A DNA stretch of 64,000 bases from NCBI RefSeq assembly GCF_000407485.1, contig NZ_ASWD01000003.1, positions 248,001-312,000 on the forward strand, in the 5' to 3' direction. Numbering within the stretch: position 1 is the first letter of the stretch; every line of letters starts with the position of its first letter. The stretch is from Enterococcus pallens ATCC BAA-351. GTDB lineage: Bacteria; Bacillota; Bacilli; Lactobacillales; Enterococcaceae. A program made the position numbers and the translations under genes. The notes below the pieces were generated by a model. The model saw only the letters and a list, made by a program, of their open reading frames with translations, ran no database searches and was not told where the DNA came from. Positions 1 through 9,758 of this stretch are shown here, in pieces.

Positions 1-2100
1 GTCATTGTGATAAAGCTCCGCCGAATTGTAATTGTGCTCTTGATAATAGCGATAAACTTCCGTTTCAGTCAGTCCAAAAATAGCAATGTTTTCATCTCCA
101 ACAGCATCGCGAATTTCAATATTGGCTCCGTCTAAGGTTGCCACTGTTACGGCTCCGTTCAGCATCAGCTTCATATTGGAAGTACCAGATGCTTCCTTTG
201 AAGCTAGGGAGATTTGTTCACTCACATCGGCAGCCGGAATAATTCGTTCAGCTAAGGTCACATTGTAATTCTCCAAAAAGACTATTTTCAGCTTGTCGTT
301 AATCGATTTGTCATTGTTAATTAAATTAGCTGCTTCATTGATCGCCTTAATAACTGATTTGGCATAGTGATAGCTTGGTGCCGCTTTAGCTCCAAAGATA
401 AAGACTCTTGGATGGATCGGCAAATTAGGATTTTCCTTCAAATCAAAATACAGCTTTACAATGTGCAGCAGGTTCAGCAATTGACGTTTGTAGGCATGCA
501 GACGCTTGATTTGAACATCAAAAATCGCTTCTGGAGAAACCTCAATGCCTTTTACTCGTTTAATGTATTCAGCCAATTTCACTTTATTTTCATGCTTGGC
601 ATCAGCTAAAGCATCCAACACCTGATCGTCTTCCACATAATTCAGCAACAAACGAATATCTTTAGGATCGCTGTTCCAAGAATTCCCAATTGTATCATTT
701 AATACCTTCGTCATGCTGCGGTTTGCTAATTGTGACCAGCGTCTTTGAGCAATCCCGTTAGTTTTATTATTGAAGCGTGTCGGATACAGCACGTAAAAAT
801 CATGCAGGACGACACTTTTCAGCAAATCAGAATGCAACTTAGCTACCCCATTAGTTGAATGAGAACCGATAATAGCTAAATGAGCCATGTGAATTTGGCC
901 ATGCTGAATAATGCGAGTACGTTCAACCAAGTCTGCTGGCTGTACACCAGTCATTTCATTAACAAATCGACGATCAATTTCCTCAATGATTTGGTAAATT
1001 CGCGGACAAACCTCTTTCATCATCGGAATCGACCATTTTTCCAAGGCTTCGGCCATAATTGTATGGTTAGTATAGCTCATTACCTTAACCGTTAAATTCC
1101 AAGCCTTCTCCCACGGCAAGCCTTCTTCATCCACTAACAAGCGCATAAATTCTGCGACACACATAGCTGGATGTGTATCGTTAATGTGAATCGCAATGTA
1201 CTGATTAATTTGATCATATGAAAAACCTAATTGCTTATAATAGCGTAAAATGCTTTGAACTCCAGCCGAAACGAAGAAATATTCCTGTGACAAGCGCAAT
1301 TTTCTGCCGGCCTCATTGGAATCATCCGGATACAGAACCGAGGTTAAGTCCTCAATCATGCGGCGATCTTCAATACTACGGTAACGATCTTCTTCTTCAG
1401 CAGGAATTTCAACACTCCATAAACGCATTGTGTTAACAATATTGTTTTGATAGCCCACCATACCCGTATCATAAGGAACAGCACGCACAGTATAGCCATT
1501 TTCATAGACGGGCTTCAATAGCCCATTGGCATCCTCTTGTAAATAAACATTGCCGCCAAAATGCACATCAACAGCCTTGCTTTCTTTTCGAATTTCCCAA
1601 ATATTGCCTTTTTGCAGCCATTCATCTGGTAATTCTACTTGATAGCCATCAACAAAACGCTGCTTAAACAAACCATATTCATAACGAATTCCATTGCCGT
1701 TGCCGGGTAATCCGCAAGAAGCAATCGAGTCCATGAAGCAAGAGGCCAAACGACCTAACCCGCCATTTCCTAACGCCATATCGGGTTCCACCTCTGCCAG
1801 CTCATCCAAGGAAATTCCCATTTCCTGCAACGCTTCCTCAATCATTTCCAGCCAGCCCATATTTAATAAATTGCTTTTCAGCATTTTCCCTGGTAAAAAT
1901 TCAATTGAAAAATAGTAGGCCTGTTTTTGCTGCTGATCTCGGTAATCCTGCCAGGTTTGTCGCCAATCCTGTGAGTAATGAGCGGTCATAATCGACCCTA
2001 AAGTTTGGTACAATTCGGTAGCTGAAGCATCCTTTACTTCCATCGCAAACTTTTCAGCCAACCTCTTTTTAAACTGCTGTTTGAATTCCTTTTTATCCAC
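1..2100 (-). CDS. glgP: Glycogen phosphorylase, C-terminus cut by window edge
   Basis: PLP-dependent glycogen phosphorylase (GT35) releases glucose-1-phosphate from glycogen in the cytoplasm. The frame stays open for 700 codons from a GTG start at 2098-2100 to the edge, so about 100 residues of the roughly 800-residue family are missing. Seen: the N-terminal YFSIEFLPGK region, the ALGNGGLGRLASCF glycine-rich stretch, and EASGTSNMK, where Lys about 644 is the expected PLP-binding lysine. AGGAG lies 6-7 bases upstream of the GTG. It is the last visible gene of glgBCDAP, separated from glgA by a hairpin terminator. No defect is seen in the visible part. Confidence 0.95.
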   Translation of the reverse strand, partial: MDKKEFKQQFKKRLAEKFAMEVKDASATELYQTLGSIMTAHYSQDWRQTWQDYRDQQQKQAYYFSIEFLPGKMLKSNLLNMGWLEMIEEALQEMGISLDELAEVEPDMALGNGGLGRLASCFMDSIASCGLPGNGNGIRYEYGLFKQRFVDGYQVELPDEWLQKGNIWEIRKESKAVDVHFGGNVYLQEDANGLLKPVYENGYTVRAVPYDTGMVGYQNNIVNTMRLWSVEIPAEEEDRYRSIEDRRMIEDLTSVLYPDDSNEAGRKLRLSQEYFFVSAGVQSILRYYKQLGFSYDQINQYIAIHINDTHPAMCVAEFMRLLVDEEGLPWEKAWNLTVKVMSYTNHTIMAEALEKWSIPMMKEVCPRIYQIIEEIDRRFVNEMTGVQPADLVERTRIIQHGQIHMAHLAIIGSHSTNGVAKLHSDLLKSVVLHDFYVLYPTRFNNKTNGIAQRRWSQLANRSMTKVLNDTIGNSWNSDPKDIRLLLNYVEDDQVLDALADAKHENKVKLAEYIKRVKGIEVSPEAIFDVQIKRLHAYKRQLLNLLHIVKLYFDLKENPNLPIHPRVFIFGAKAAPSYHYAKSVIKAINEAANLINNDKSINDKLKIVFLENYNVTLAERIIPAADVSEQISLASKEASGTSNMKLMLNGAVTVATLDGANIEIRDAVGDENIAIFGLTETEVYRYYQEHNYNSAELYHND

Positions 2101-2147
2101 TTACTTTTCTCCTTTATGACTAAGAAACATTCGAAAAATCACCTGCT

Positions 2148-2175
2148 GTATCAGTCCACTCCCCTGTTCTGATAC
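2148..2175 (-). promoter_or_regulatory. Hairpin in the glgP leader
   Basis: A 7-bp perfect inverted repeat (GTATCAG with CTGATAC, 14-base loop) lies between the glgA terminator and the glgP start. It has only a short distant T run, so it is not a convincing terminator. It could be a leader structure or an operator; function unknown. Confidence 0.35.
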
Positions 2176-2193
2176 GCCGATTGTTCACCTAAT

Positions 2194-2236
2194 TTAAAAA
2201 ATCAGAATCCACGACTCATCCAGCCGGGGATTCTGA
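2194..2236 (-). terminator. Intrinsic terminator between glgA and glgP
   Basis: A 9-bp perfect inverted repeat (2202-2210 with 2228-2236) is followed on the minus strand by a run of six T. It lies just after the glgA stop, so it should reduce read-through into glgP. Confidence 0.75.
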
Positions 2237-2240
2237 CCGC

Positions 2241-3671
2241 TTAACTAATTTGCTGATATAGCTCAAGGTAGCGCTGACTGGATACATCCCAGCTGAAATC
2301 CTTTGCCATTGCGCTGCGCATCAATTTTTGCCAAATCTTCGGCTCTTGTTGATAAAGCTCAATCGCCTGCTTTAAGGCATGCATTAAGAAATAGGACTGG
2401 TAATCAACAAAACCAAAGCCTGTTCCCTCCTGTGTCAATGGATTATATGGCTCAACTGTATCCTTTAGCCCCCCGATTTCGTGAACTACTGGTAAAGTTC
2501 CATAGCGCATTGAAATCATCTGCGAAAGTCCGCAAGGTTCAAAGGCAGACGGCATTAAGAACATATCGACACCGGCATAGACCTTCTGAGCTAATTGTAC
2601 ATCAAAAGCAATTTGGATACTGGTTTTTTCTGGGAATTTTTCGCCAAAATAGCGGAACCCATTCTCAAAATCAGGATCACCAGTCCCAATCAGTACCAAT
2701 TGCACATCAAATTGCATCAGATTTTCCATTTCCTGCAGCAGCAAATGGAAGCCTTTTTGATAAGTCAGGCGGCTGACAATCCCAATCATCGGAACATCTT
2801 TACGGATTGGCAAGCCTAGCAATTCTTGAAGCTTCGTTTTATTCTCTAATTTCTTATCTAGCTTTTGACTGTCATAGTGAGTGAAAATCGCCGGATCAGT
2901 CATGGGATCAAACATCTCGTAATCAATCCCATTGACAATGCCGCTTAATTTACCACTTTCCATACGTAAAATCACATCTAAGCCCGAACCAAATTCAGGT
3001 GTTTTGATTTCCTCGGCATAGGAAGGACTTACCGTTGTCACACGATCAGCATACAAAATACCCGCCTTCATGAAATTAACACAGTCATTATAGCGAATCG
3101 TTCCATCTTCATATCGCTCCGCGCCCATACCAAACAAATCTGCCATAATAGAAGCATCGTACTGTCCTTGAAATTCAATATTATGAATCGTAAGCACTGA
3201 ACGAATCTGCTGATAGGCTTGAATCCAACGATATTTTTCCTTTAGCAGGAAAGGAATCATTGCGGTATGGTAATCGTTGACGTGAACCACATCTGGAATA
3301 AAATCAATCTTTTCCATCATTTCAATCACTGCCATTTGGAAGAAGGCAAATCGTTCGCCATCGTCATAATCGCCATATAAATTAGGGCGATTAAAATAGT
3401 ACATATTGTCGATGAAGTAGTACTCGATTCCTTGATGTTTCAAATATTTAACGCCGCAATACTGCTTGCGCCAGCCGACCTCAACTTCAAAATTAAACAA
3501 ATCCTCTGTCTTAGTCTTGTATTGCTCGCCCATTTTGGAAAAATAGGGCAGTACGACACGAATATCTGCCCCTTTTTCCTTTAATGCTTTCGGCAAAGCA
3601 CCTGCTACATCGCCCAATCCCCCAGTTTTGAAAAAGGGGGCACATTCTGCTGCAGCAAATAATATCTTCAT
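2241..3671 (-). CDS. glgA: Glycogen synthase
   Basis: GT5 glycogen synthase transfers glucose from ADP-glucose to growing alpha-1,4-glucan. The 476 residues match the usual length. The N-terminal KTGGLGDV motif (about residues 16-23) is the ADP-glucose-binding signature, and EPCGLSQMI near residue 378 is the C-terminal retaining-glycosyltransferase signature. The ATG overlaps the glgD stop in a TAATG arrangement, with GGAGG just upstream, so it is translationally coupled to glgD. Substrate comes from GlgC/GlgD, and GlgB branches the product. Confidence 0.97.
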   Translation of the reverse strand: MKILFAAAECAPFFKTGGLGDVAGALPKALKEKGADIRVVLPYFSKMGEQYKTKTEDLFNFEVEVGWRKQYCGVKYLKHQGIEYYFIDNMYYFNRPNLYGDYDDGERFAFFQMAVIEMMEKIDFIPDVVHVNDYHTAMIPFLLKEKYRWIQAYQQIRSVLTIHNIEFQGQYDASIMADLFGMGAERYEDGTIRYNDCVNFMKAGILYADRVTTVSPSYAEEIKTPEFGSGLDVILRMESGKLSGIVNGIDYEMFDPMTDPAIFTHYDSQKLDKKLENKTKLQELLGLPIRKDVPMIGIVSRLTYQKGFHLLLQEMENLMQFDVQLVLIGTGDPDFENGFRYFGEKFPEKTSIQIAFDVQLAQKVYAGVDMFLMPSAFEPCGLSQMISMRYGTLPVVHEIGGLKDTVEPYNPLTQEGTGFGFVDYQSYFLMHALKQAIELYQQEPKIWQKLMRSAMAKDFSWDVSSQRYLELYQQIS

Positions 3672-4821
3672 TACACCGTTCCTCCATAAATGTCGCTTGT
3701 AACATGGGTATTCTTTTTAATCACAAGCGGCTGTTCAGGAGTTCCGATGATTTTCACACCAGGATCAACTTCTACATGCTTATCTAATATTGCATAAGAA
3801 ATTTGTGCCCCTTTGTTGATAACGGCACTTGCCATAATGATAGAGTCACTAACTCCAGCACCTTCTTCTACGATTGAACTGCGAGAGAACAGCGAATTTC
3901 TGACTTTCCCTTTCACAATACAGCCTGTCGCAAACTGACTATTGTGCACATCGGAGGTCGGTGCATAATACGTTGCCACTTCATTTTTCAGCTTCGTATA
4001 GATTTTTTGGTTTGAATACAGCAATGATGTAAATTTCTTAGAATCCAGCATCGCCATATTCGCATCATAATAAGCCTTCACATTAAAAATATTGCTCAAA
4101 AAGCCAGTATACTCATAAGCTGTCGTTTTATGCTTTTCCATCGATAGGGTCAAGAAGTCCTGGATCGCAACCGGCGTTCCTTTCTTTTGACCATCCTCCA
4201 AGGCGTTAATCAGCCATTCGGTGCTGACAATGAAGATATTCATACACAGATTTTTGATTTCCGATTCTGTCTGATCATCAAAATACGCATGATGGCCTTC
4301 CACAACACCGTGCTCATCAATATCTAAAATAATATCTTGATACGCGATTGATTGATCGGCATTTTTTTATAAACTACAGTTATTTCGCTGTCATGCTGCT
4401 GATGAATCTTTAAAACTGCTCGAAGATCAATGTTGCAAAGCATTTTGTTACCGATAAAAACAGCATATTTACTTTTCGATTTTTTCAAATAATCGATTGC
4501 AGCTTCATAATAAGGCAGACCCTCTGCACGTTTTTGTAAAAAGTCTTGATAGAAGTGGATAAAGTAACGGCTGTCCACACTATCCAAATGCCACTCACGT
4601 CCTCCACCAATATGGTCAAACACTGAACGTGTTAGGCCTTGATTAAATATCATATACACAGATTTTACGTTCGCGTTGACTACATTTGATAAAGTAAAGT
4701 CAATCAAGCGGTACTTGCAATCAAAAGGCAATGTTGCCAGCGGACGCTTCTCCGTTAAAGGCATTAACTCTCGACATTCATGCGCATTTCCTAGAATGGC
4801 ACACATTTTATTAGCTCTCAT
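3671..4821 (-). pseudogene. glgD: GlgD subunit of glucose-1-phosphate adenylyltransferase, frameshifted in an A7 tract
   Basis: GlgD is the regulatory, usually non-catalytic partner of GlgC in Firmicutes. The N-terminal part (4324-4821, about 165 aa) has the nucleotidyltransferase fold, including FDCKYRLIDFTLSN. The C-terminal part (3671 to about 4366) is the beta-helix domain. They sit in different frames, joining at seven consecutive A on the coding strand (4362-4368). One extra A, or a -1 ribosomal slip on AAA AAA, would restore a protein of about 383 aa reading VYKKNADQSIAYQD. As written, translation stops at TAG about 45 bases later. The start at 4819-4821 has GGAG 9 bases upstream and overlaps the glgC end. 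It may be a true mutation, phase variation, slippage, or a sequencing error. Confidence 0.85.
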
Positions 4822-5953
4822 CAATCGACACTCCAATCACTTCTGAATAACCTACAACAGCGATCTCCTCTTCGCCATTTACAACAGCATTATCGCCTAT
4901 GATCGCATGTTCACCTACAATGGCTCTGTTAATTTTTGCGTTTCTGCCAATCGTTGCACCCGGCATAATTACGCTGTCTTTTACCGTAGCATCTTCTTTA
5001 ATCTGAACATCACTGGATAAAATACTGTGATCTACCTCGCCAGCAACGTAACAGCCGTCAACTACCAATGAATCCTTAACATTCGCAGTATCGGTAAAGA
5101 AGTGCGGTGGAGAAATGGTATTTTTAGCCGAAATCCGCCACGCTTTGTCCCGGATGTTTAAGCTATGCTCTGGATCAATAAATTCCATGCTGGTTTCCCA
5201 TAACGAATCAATCGTTCCAACATCCTTCCAGTACCCTTCAAAACGATAGGCAAAGACATTATCGCCAGCTTCCAAATAAGCCGGAATTACATGTTTACCA
5301 AAGTCCAGCATATGGTCATCCTTTTGATAACTGTTTAACAGCATGCTGCGTAAACGGCTCCAGTTGAATATATAGATTCCCATGGAGGCTAAATCACTCT
5401 TAGGCTCTTCTGGCTTTTCCTCAAATTCGATAATGCGGTCATTTTCATCGGTATTCATAATTCCAAAGCGTGATGCTTCTTCGATAGGCACACCAATAAC
5501 TGCCACTGTGAGTGCGGCATTGTTTTCTTTATGACTTTCCAGCATCGCTTCATAATCCATCTTGTATATGTGGTCCCCTGACAGGATTAATACATATTGA
5601 GGATCCATCTGATCAATATAATCCATATTTTGGTATATGGCATGGGCGGTTCCTTCAAACCACTTGCTGCCATCGTTGCTGGAATAAGGTTGTAATATGG
5701 TAACGCCGGCATTTAAGCTGTCAAAGCCCCAGCTAGAACCGTTTCCGATGTGACTGTTTAAGGCAAGCGGCTGATATTGAGTGACAACTCCTACATTGTT
5801 GATGCCAGAATTGATGCAATTACTCAAGGTAAAATCAATGATTCGATATCTTCCGCCGAAAGGTACTGCTGGTTTGGCAATATTTTGTGTTAGCTTACCT
5901 AAACGTGACCCTTTTCCTCCAGCTAAGATCATAGCTAAAATTTCTGTTTTCAT
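4811..5953 (-). CDS. glgC: Glucose-1-phosphate adenylyltransferase, catalytic subunit
   Basis: Makes ADP-glucose from ATP and glucose-1-phosphate, the committed step of glycogen synthesis. The 380 residues begin with a family-typical N-terminus containing [12 protein letters not shown], the pyrophosphorylase signature, followed by [15 protein letters not shown]. The C-terminal third is a left-handed beta-helix of hexapeptide repeats. I chose ATG 5951-5953 because it matches the conserved family N-terminus. The good AGGAGG site (5984-5989) is far away unless the 9-bp hairpin at 5961-5982 folds. A start at 5978-5980 would add 9 residues and sit only 3 bases from AGGAGG. The gene follows glgB directly and overlaps glgD. 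Confidence 0.95.
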   Translation of the reverse strand: MKTEILAMILAGGKGSRLGKLTQNIAKPAVPFGGRYRIIDFTLSNCINSGINNVGVVTQYQPLALNSHIGNGSSWGFDSLNAGVTILQPYSSNDGSKWFEGTAHAIYQNMDYIDQMDPQYVLILSGDHIYKMDYEAMLESHKENNAALTVAVIGVPIEEASRFGIMNTDENDRIIEFEEKPEEPKSDLASMGIYIFNWSRLRSMLLNSYQKDDHMLDFGKHVIPAYLEAGDNVFAYRFEGYWKDVGTIDSLWETSMEFIDPEHSLNIRDKAWRISAKNTISPPHFFTDTANVKDSLVVDGCYVAGEVDHSILSSDVQIKEDATVKDSVIMPGATIGRNAKINRAIVGEHAIIGDNAVVNGEEEIAVVGYSEVIGVSIDES

Positions 5954-5960
5954 TTTTGGA

Positions 5961-5982
5961 TGATGAAGGTAGTCCTTCATCA
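5961..5982 (-). promoter_or_regulatory. Hairpin between the Shine-Dalgarno and start codon of glgC
   Basis: A perfect 9-bp stem with a 4-base loop lies one base after the AGGAGG (5984-5989) and seven bases before the conserved ATG (5951-5953). If folded in the mRNA it would leave an effective spacing of 8 bases. This is my inference from geometry. Confidence 0.5.
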
Positions 5983-5998
5983 ACCTCCTCTCAAATTA

Positions 5999-7912
5999 TT
6001 ATTTGTTTTTCCGCTTTAAAACAATTGACTCAGGCTTGAAAATGACTGCGCCAAAAGCAGGAATCGTGGTTTTGATTAACTGCTCATAATTTTTGAATGC
6101 GATCGGTTCACTTTCACAATCTTCATTGTGTTTCGTCCATGTACCGCCGAATTCTTCCATTTCGGTATTCCATATTTCCTTGTAAGTTCCTGGATAAGGA
6201 ACACCAATATGGAAATCTCTACGTTCCACAGGGGTCATATTCAATACAACAATCAAAAAATCCTTTTTGCGTTTGCCTTGACGTAAATAAGAAAGTACCG
6301 ATTCTGATGTATTATCGGCATCAATGATTTCAATCGTGTCGTAGGTGTTTTCCAGCTCCCACAAGGCTGGCTGATTTTTGTAAAAGTCATTGAGCGCAGC
6401 GGTGAATTGCTGCATGTGGCTGTTTAGCGAATCCTTTAGATCTACCCACTCTAGCCCTTCGTCAAATTTCCATTCAAGAAACTGTCCCCATTCGCTTCCC
6501 ATAAACAATAATTTTTTCCCAGGATGAGTCATAAAATAGGTGTATAAATTACGAAGCTGTGCAAATTGTTTGTAGCGATCACCCCACATTTTATGCATTA
6601 AGCTCTTCTTGCCATGAACCACTTCATCATGCGACAACGGTAAAATGTAATTCTCCTGCATCATATACATGAAAGAAAAAGTAACCAGGTTAAAATGATC
6701 TTTCCGGAAAATCGGATCCATCTCATAAAAACGCAGTACGTCGTTCATCCAGCCCATATTCCACTTGTAATCGAAGCCTAAAGCCCCTGTTTCAGTCAGT
6801 CCTGTTATCTGAGTTTCAGAGGAGCTTTCTTCTGCAATCATTAAAACATTTGGGTGTGCCAGCTTAATTACCGAGTTCAGCTTCTGTAAGAAATTGCAGC
6901 CTTCAAAGTTCCGATTGCCCCCTTCGTGATTCGGTGTCCAAGGACCATCATCATAATCGCGATACAGCATACTGGAAACGGCATCGACTCTTATACCATC
7001 GATGTGGTAAAACTCTATCCAGAATAAAGCACTTGAAATTAAGAAGCTTTGAACCTGCGGCTTACCTAGATCGAAATTGATCGAGCCCCAACGAACATTC
7101 TTGGCACGATCGGGATCGCTGTATTCAAATTGTGCCGTCCCATCATAGTAAGGCAGCGTATCATCATTAATACAAAAATGTCCCGGAACCCAATCGACTA
7201 AAACACCAATATTATTTAAGTGACAAGCTTCGACAAAATTCTGAAATTCCTCGGGTGTGCCGTAATATGAGCTTAGTGCATAATAGCCGATCAGCTGATA
7301 CCCCCATGAGCGTCCTAGAGGATGTTCCATTAAAGGTAAAAACTCTACATGGGTATAGCCCATTTCTGACAGATACGGAACCAGCTCTTTAGCTAAATCG
7401 CCAAAGCTGTAGGGTGTTCCATCCTCATGATGCTTCCAAGAACTGGCGTGCACTTCATAGATGTTCATAGGTCTTTTTAACGCATTGGTCCGTTTGCTTC
7501 GTCCACGCCATAATCCGTCGCGCCATTTTTTAGCAGGAATTGTATACAGCACAGCTGCATCTCCCGGCCGTTTTTCAAAACGAATAGCAAAGGGATCAAT
7601 TTTCATGATTTCTCGCCCATTGGCCTGTCGAACGTTAAACTTGTAAAGATCTCCTTCTCTAGGTTGATCCGTGATAATTTCCCAAATACCTGATTCTGAA
7701 TCCAACTCCATCGGCAATGTGTTCTGCCAATCGTTGAAATCCCCCACTAAAAAAACAGCTTTTGCATTGGGTGCCCAAACGCGAAAACAGTACGTACCGT
7801 CAGAAATTCTGTGTGCGCCTAACAAATGCTGAGCATAATAATTTTCACCGGACAAAAAGTTATTTTTTGCTTGACTAATTTCTGCTGATAGTTCGTTGAT
7901 CTTTTCTTTCAT
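5999..7912 (-). CDS. glgB: 1,4-alpha-glucan branching enzyme
   Basis: GH13 branching enzyme that introduces alpha-1,6 branches into glycogen. Length is 637 residues from ATG 7910-7912, chosen because AAGG lies 8 bases upstream; in-frame starts three codons earlier are possible. Order: N-terminal CBM48/E-set domain ([20 protein letters not shown], about residues 40-60), (beta/alpha)8 barrel with DGIRVDAV (nucleophile Asp), IAEESS (acid/base Glu) and [12 protein letters not shown], then a C-terminal beta domain. It is first in the glg operon. Only 45 bases separate its stop from the glgC start codon. Confidence 0.97.
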   Translation of the reverse strand: MKEKINELSAEISQAKNNFLSGENYYAQHLLGAHRISDGTYCFRVWAPNAKAVFLVGDFNDWQNTLPMELDSESGIWEIITDQPREGDLYKFNVRQANGREIMKIDPFAIRFEKRPGDAAVLYTIPAKKWRDGLWRGRSKRTNALKRPMNIYEVHASSWKHHEDGTPYSFGDLAKELVPYLSEMGYTHVEFLPLMEHPLGRSWGYQLIGYYALSSYYGTPEEFQNFVEACHLNNIGVLVDWVPGHFCINDDTLPYYDGTAQFEYSDPDRAKNVRWGSINFDLGKPQVQSFLISSALFWIEFYHIDGIRVDAVSSMLYRDYDDGPWTPNHEGGNRNFEGCNFLQKLNSVIKLAHPNVLMIAEESSSETQITGLTETGALGFDYKWNMGWMNDVLRFYEMDPIFRKDHFNLVTFSFMYMMQENYILPLSHDEVVHGKKSLMHKMWGDRYKQFAQLRNLYTYFMTHPGKKLLFMGSEWGQFLEWKFDEGLEWVDLKDSLNSHMQQFTAALNDFYKNQPALWELENTYDTIEIIDADNTSESVLSYLRQGKRKKDFLIVVLNMTPVERRDFHIGVPYPGTYKEIWNTEMEEFGGTWTKHNEDCESEPIAFKNYEQLIKTTIPAFGAVIFKPESIVLKRKNK

Positions 7913-8178
7913 ACTCATCACCTTAACTATTTTTTGTCAAAAAGAATAAAATTTTACCTTTAAAAAAATGAACGGTTCCTCATTTAACATTCGCTCCTTC
8001 TATTTTATAATAACATACTTTCTTGAGTAATACATTCAGAACCCTTGATATAACGGAATAAAATAAGTATTAATCCCTTTCTAATTTCATTATAATATAC
8101 CTAGAATTGAAACACCAGATCATATCGGTTATTTTATGACAAAAGTTTCATTTTTTATAAAATCATTTGTTTAATCGG

Positions 8179-8215
8179 ATAAATAACATAAGTAATAATT
8201 ACATACGTTATTTAT
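8179..8215. promoter_or_regulatory. 37-bp near-perfect dyad in the glgB/UPF0316 promoter region
   Basis: The sequence is symmetric about base 8197, with 16 of 18 positions per arm complementary. The outer arms are ATAAATAAC/GTTATTTAT and the inner core is GTAATAATTAC. This is longer than typical chance palindromes and suits an operator or cruciform. No T run follows it, so it is not a terminator. Confidence 0.5.
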
Positions 8216-8239
8216 TTGTGATAATTTTTTTCAAATAAA

Positions 8240-8270
8240 CGGTTCTGTTTGCCTTTTGATTCTAGAACCG
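8240..8270. promoter_or_regulatory. Inverted repeat in the leader of the UPF0316 gene
   Basis: CGGTTCT (8240-8246) and AGAACCG (8264-8270) are separated by 17 bases, about 30 bases before the start codon at 8301. Possible leader hairpin or operator; function not known. Confidence 0.35.
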
Positions 8271-8300
8271 ATACTCTAGGGAAGAGAGGGGGTAAAAATA

Positions 8301-8846
8301 ATGTTTGATCCATTACTGCTGCTGATGACGTTTGGAATTAACTTCGCCTATGTCGCTTTGAATACGATTCGCTTTATGTTGACTATGAAAGGCTATCGGA
8401 TCCTTGCACCCTTGCTGAGTATGATCGAAATTACCATCTATATCTTAGGACTTTCCATGGTATTGGATCGCCTGGATAATCCGATTAATCTATTTGCTTA
8501 TGCCTTAGGATATGCCATCGGAATCAGTGTTGGAATTAAAATTGAAGACAAACTAGCTTTAGGCTATATGATGGTGACAGTCATTTTGCCGACAAATACT
8601 GAAAAAGAGAAGAGCTTGCCTCGTATTTTGCGGGAAAATGGTTACGGTGTTACCCAGTCCTATGCTGAAGGCCTAGAAGGCGAACGAATGGTACTGGAAA
8701 TCTTATCCCCAAGAAAGACCGAACAAACCCTCTATCGCTTAATTAAAGAGATTGAAAGCCGCGCGTTCATCATCTCCTACGAACCTAAGTACATTTCTGG
8801 CGGCTTCTGGACGAAAAAACTGCGTAAACGGCAAAATACACCTTAA
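8301..8846 (+). CDS. UPF0316 / DUF2179 membrane protein (YebE family)
   Basis: A 181-residue protein of the UPF0316 family (YebE in Bacillus). Three hydrophobic segments occupy about residues 3-24, 34-56 and 62-80. A cytoplasmic C-terminal DUF2179 domain (about 85-170) shares its fold with the tail of YitT proteins such as the one at 45697. GAGAGGGGG lies 8 bases before the ATG. It stands alone on the plus strand, divergent from glgB and convergent with the DUF915 hydrolase, with a shared terminator. The biochemical function of the family is not established. Confidence 0.9.
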   Translation: MFDPLLLLMTFGINFAYVALNTIRFMLTMKGYRILAPLLSMIEITIYILGLSMVLDRLDNPINLFAYALGYAIGISVGIKIEDKLALGYMMVTVILPTNTEKEKSLPRILRENGYGVTQSYAEGLEGERMVLEILSPRKTEQTLYRLIKEIESRAFIISYEPKYISGGFWTKKLRKRQNTP

Positions 8847-8855
8847 TAGTCCAAA

Positions 8856-8893
8856 CAAAAAACCGATGAGGTCGTGCCCTCACCGGTTTTACT
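8856..8893. terminator. Bidirectional terminator
   Basis: A 10-bp stem (8861-8870 with 8881-8890, one G-T wobble) is flanked by A6 on the left and T4 on the right. It can end both the UPF0316 gene and the hydrolase at 8901. Confidence 0.8.
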
Positions 8894-8900
8894 TATTGCT

Positions 8901-9755
8901 TTATTTCCATAAAAAAGTCGTCAAATCGTTACGAAGCTGCCTACTGCGGGTAATTGCTGAGTGACCCCCATTTCTACCTTTAATCAACACTTCTTGATAA
9001 TTTTTAGTATGCTTTTGTAATAAAAAGCGTAAAGAAAACGCACTATGGGTCGAAACCGATCCGTCACTTTCCGAGCCATCCTGCAAATCACCCGCAACAT
9101 TTAAAATATCTAAGTTATTTGGTAATTGATTCATGGCGCGATCAAAGTAGTCATAAATCGGCGTTCGGCCAACCGGTCCGCCCTCCGTTAGTTCATAGGC
9201 AAAAATCTCCTCCGTATCCTCAGCAATCTCCAAATCATTAAAGGGAGCTGCAATCGTTACTAGCTTTGCTACTCTCGGCACTTTGCTGCCAGCATATTCC
9301 AGTAAATATCTTAAAGCGGAGACGCCGCCCATAGAATGTGCGACTAAATTTACGGTTGTTACATGCTGCTGATACAAATACGCCATGACTTTTTCAATCC
9401 ACTGACTTTGCTGAATTTCATCGGTCACATCCTCACTAAACAATACCATAATCGTCGGATTGGCATGTGTATGCGTTAGCTTACCTTCTACCGACAGCTT
9501 GCCATCAGGCTTAACGACGATTGTCATCTCACGTTTAGCGATATTTTCTGACTCCAGCTGCTTTAACAAAGGACCAAAGGAAAGAGAGCTTCCTTGATAG
9601 CCGTGAATAAACACAGTTGGAGTATTAGAATAGCGTACACCTTTTTGCTTAGTCAATGATCCCGAACTAAAATAGCGAATTTGAGCATAATAGACCAGCC
9701 CAATGACTGATAAAAATGCAATAAGCAAAGCAAAGAGTTTAGCTAGTTTTTTCAT
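8901..9755 (-). CDS. Membrane-anchored alpha/beta hydrolase (DUF915)
   Basis: 284-residue cell-surface hydrolase of the DUF915 group. Residues 5-26 form an N-terminal signal anchor without a lipobox cysteine. The alpha/beta-hydrolase core shows an oxyanion HGYQGSS near residue 52, the nucleophile elbow AHSMGG near residue 142, an Asp-rich loop NVAGDLQDGSESDG, and the catalytic His in GGHSAITRS near the end. The natural substrate is unknown; members are often called cell surface hydrolases. Its ATG is three bases after the stop of the upstream gene, so the two are likely co-transcribed. Confidence 0.85.
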   Translation of the reverse strand: MKKLAKLFALLIAFLSVIGLVYYAQIRYFSSGSLTKQKGVRYSNTPTVFIHGYQGSSLSFGPLLKQLESENIAKREMTIVVKPDGKLSVEGKLTHTHANPTIMVLFSEDVTDEIQQSQWIEKVMAYLYQQHVTTVNLVAHSMGGVSALRYLLEYAGSKVPRVAKLVTIAAPFNDLEIAEDTEEIFAYELTEGGPVGRTPIYDYFDRAMNQLPNNLDILNVAGDLQDGSESDGSVSTHSAFSLRFLLQKHTKNYQEVLIKGRNGGHSAITRSRQLRNDLTTFLWK

Positions 9756-9758
9756 TTG

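Larger units (their letters stand above)
7913..8300. promoter_or_regulatory. Divergent intergenic region between glgB and the UPF0316 gene
   Basis: About 390 bp of very AT-rich DNA with no gene. On the minus strand TATAAT-like boxes occur at 8089-8094 and around 7999-8006 for glgB, neither with a good -35. On the plus strand a GAGAGGGGG ribosome site precedes 8301. It also holds a 37-bp dyad and a second inverted repeat, listed separately. I saw no convincing catabolite-repression box. Confidence 0.6.

Noticed and set aside
2303-2776. 157-codon plus-strand open frame opposite glgA
   Set aside because: Antisense to a well-conserved gene, no ribosome binding site and no recognisable domain.
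7913-8300. Possible catabolite-repression (cre) box near glgB
   Set aside because: Sequences such as TGAAACTTTTGTCA have the outer shape but lack the central CG, so I did not call one.
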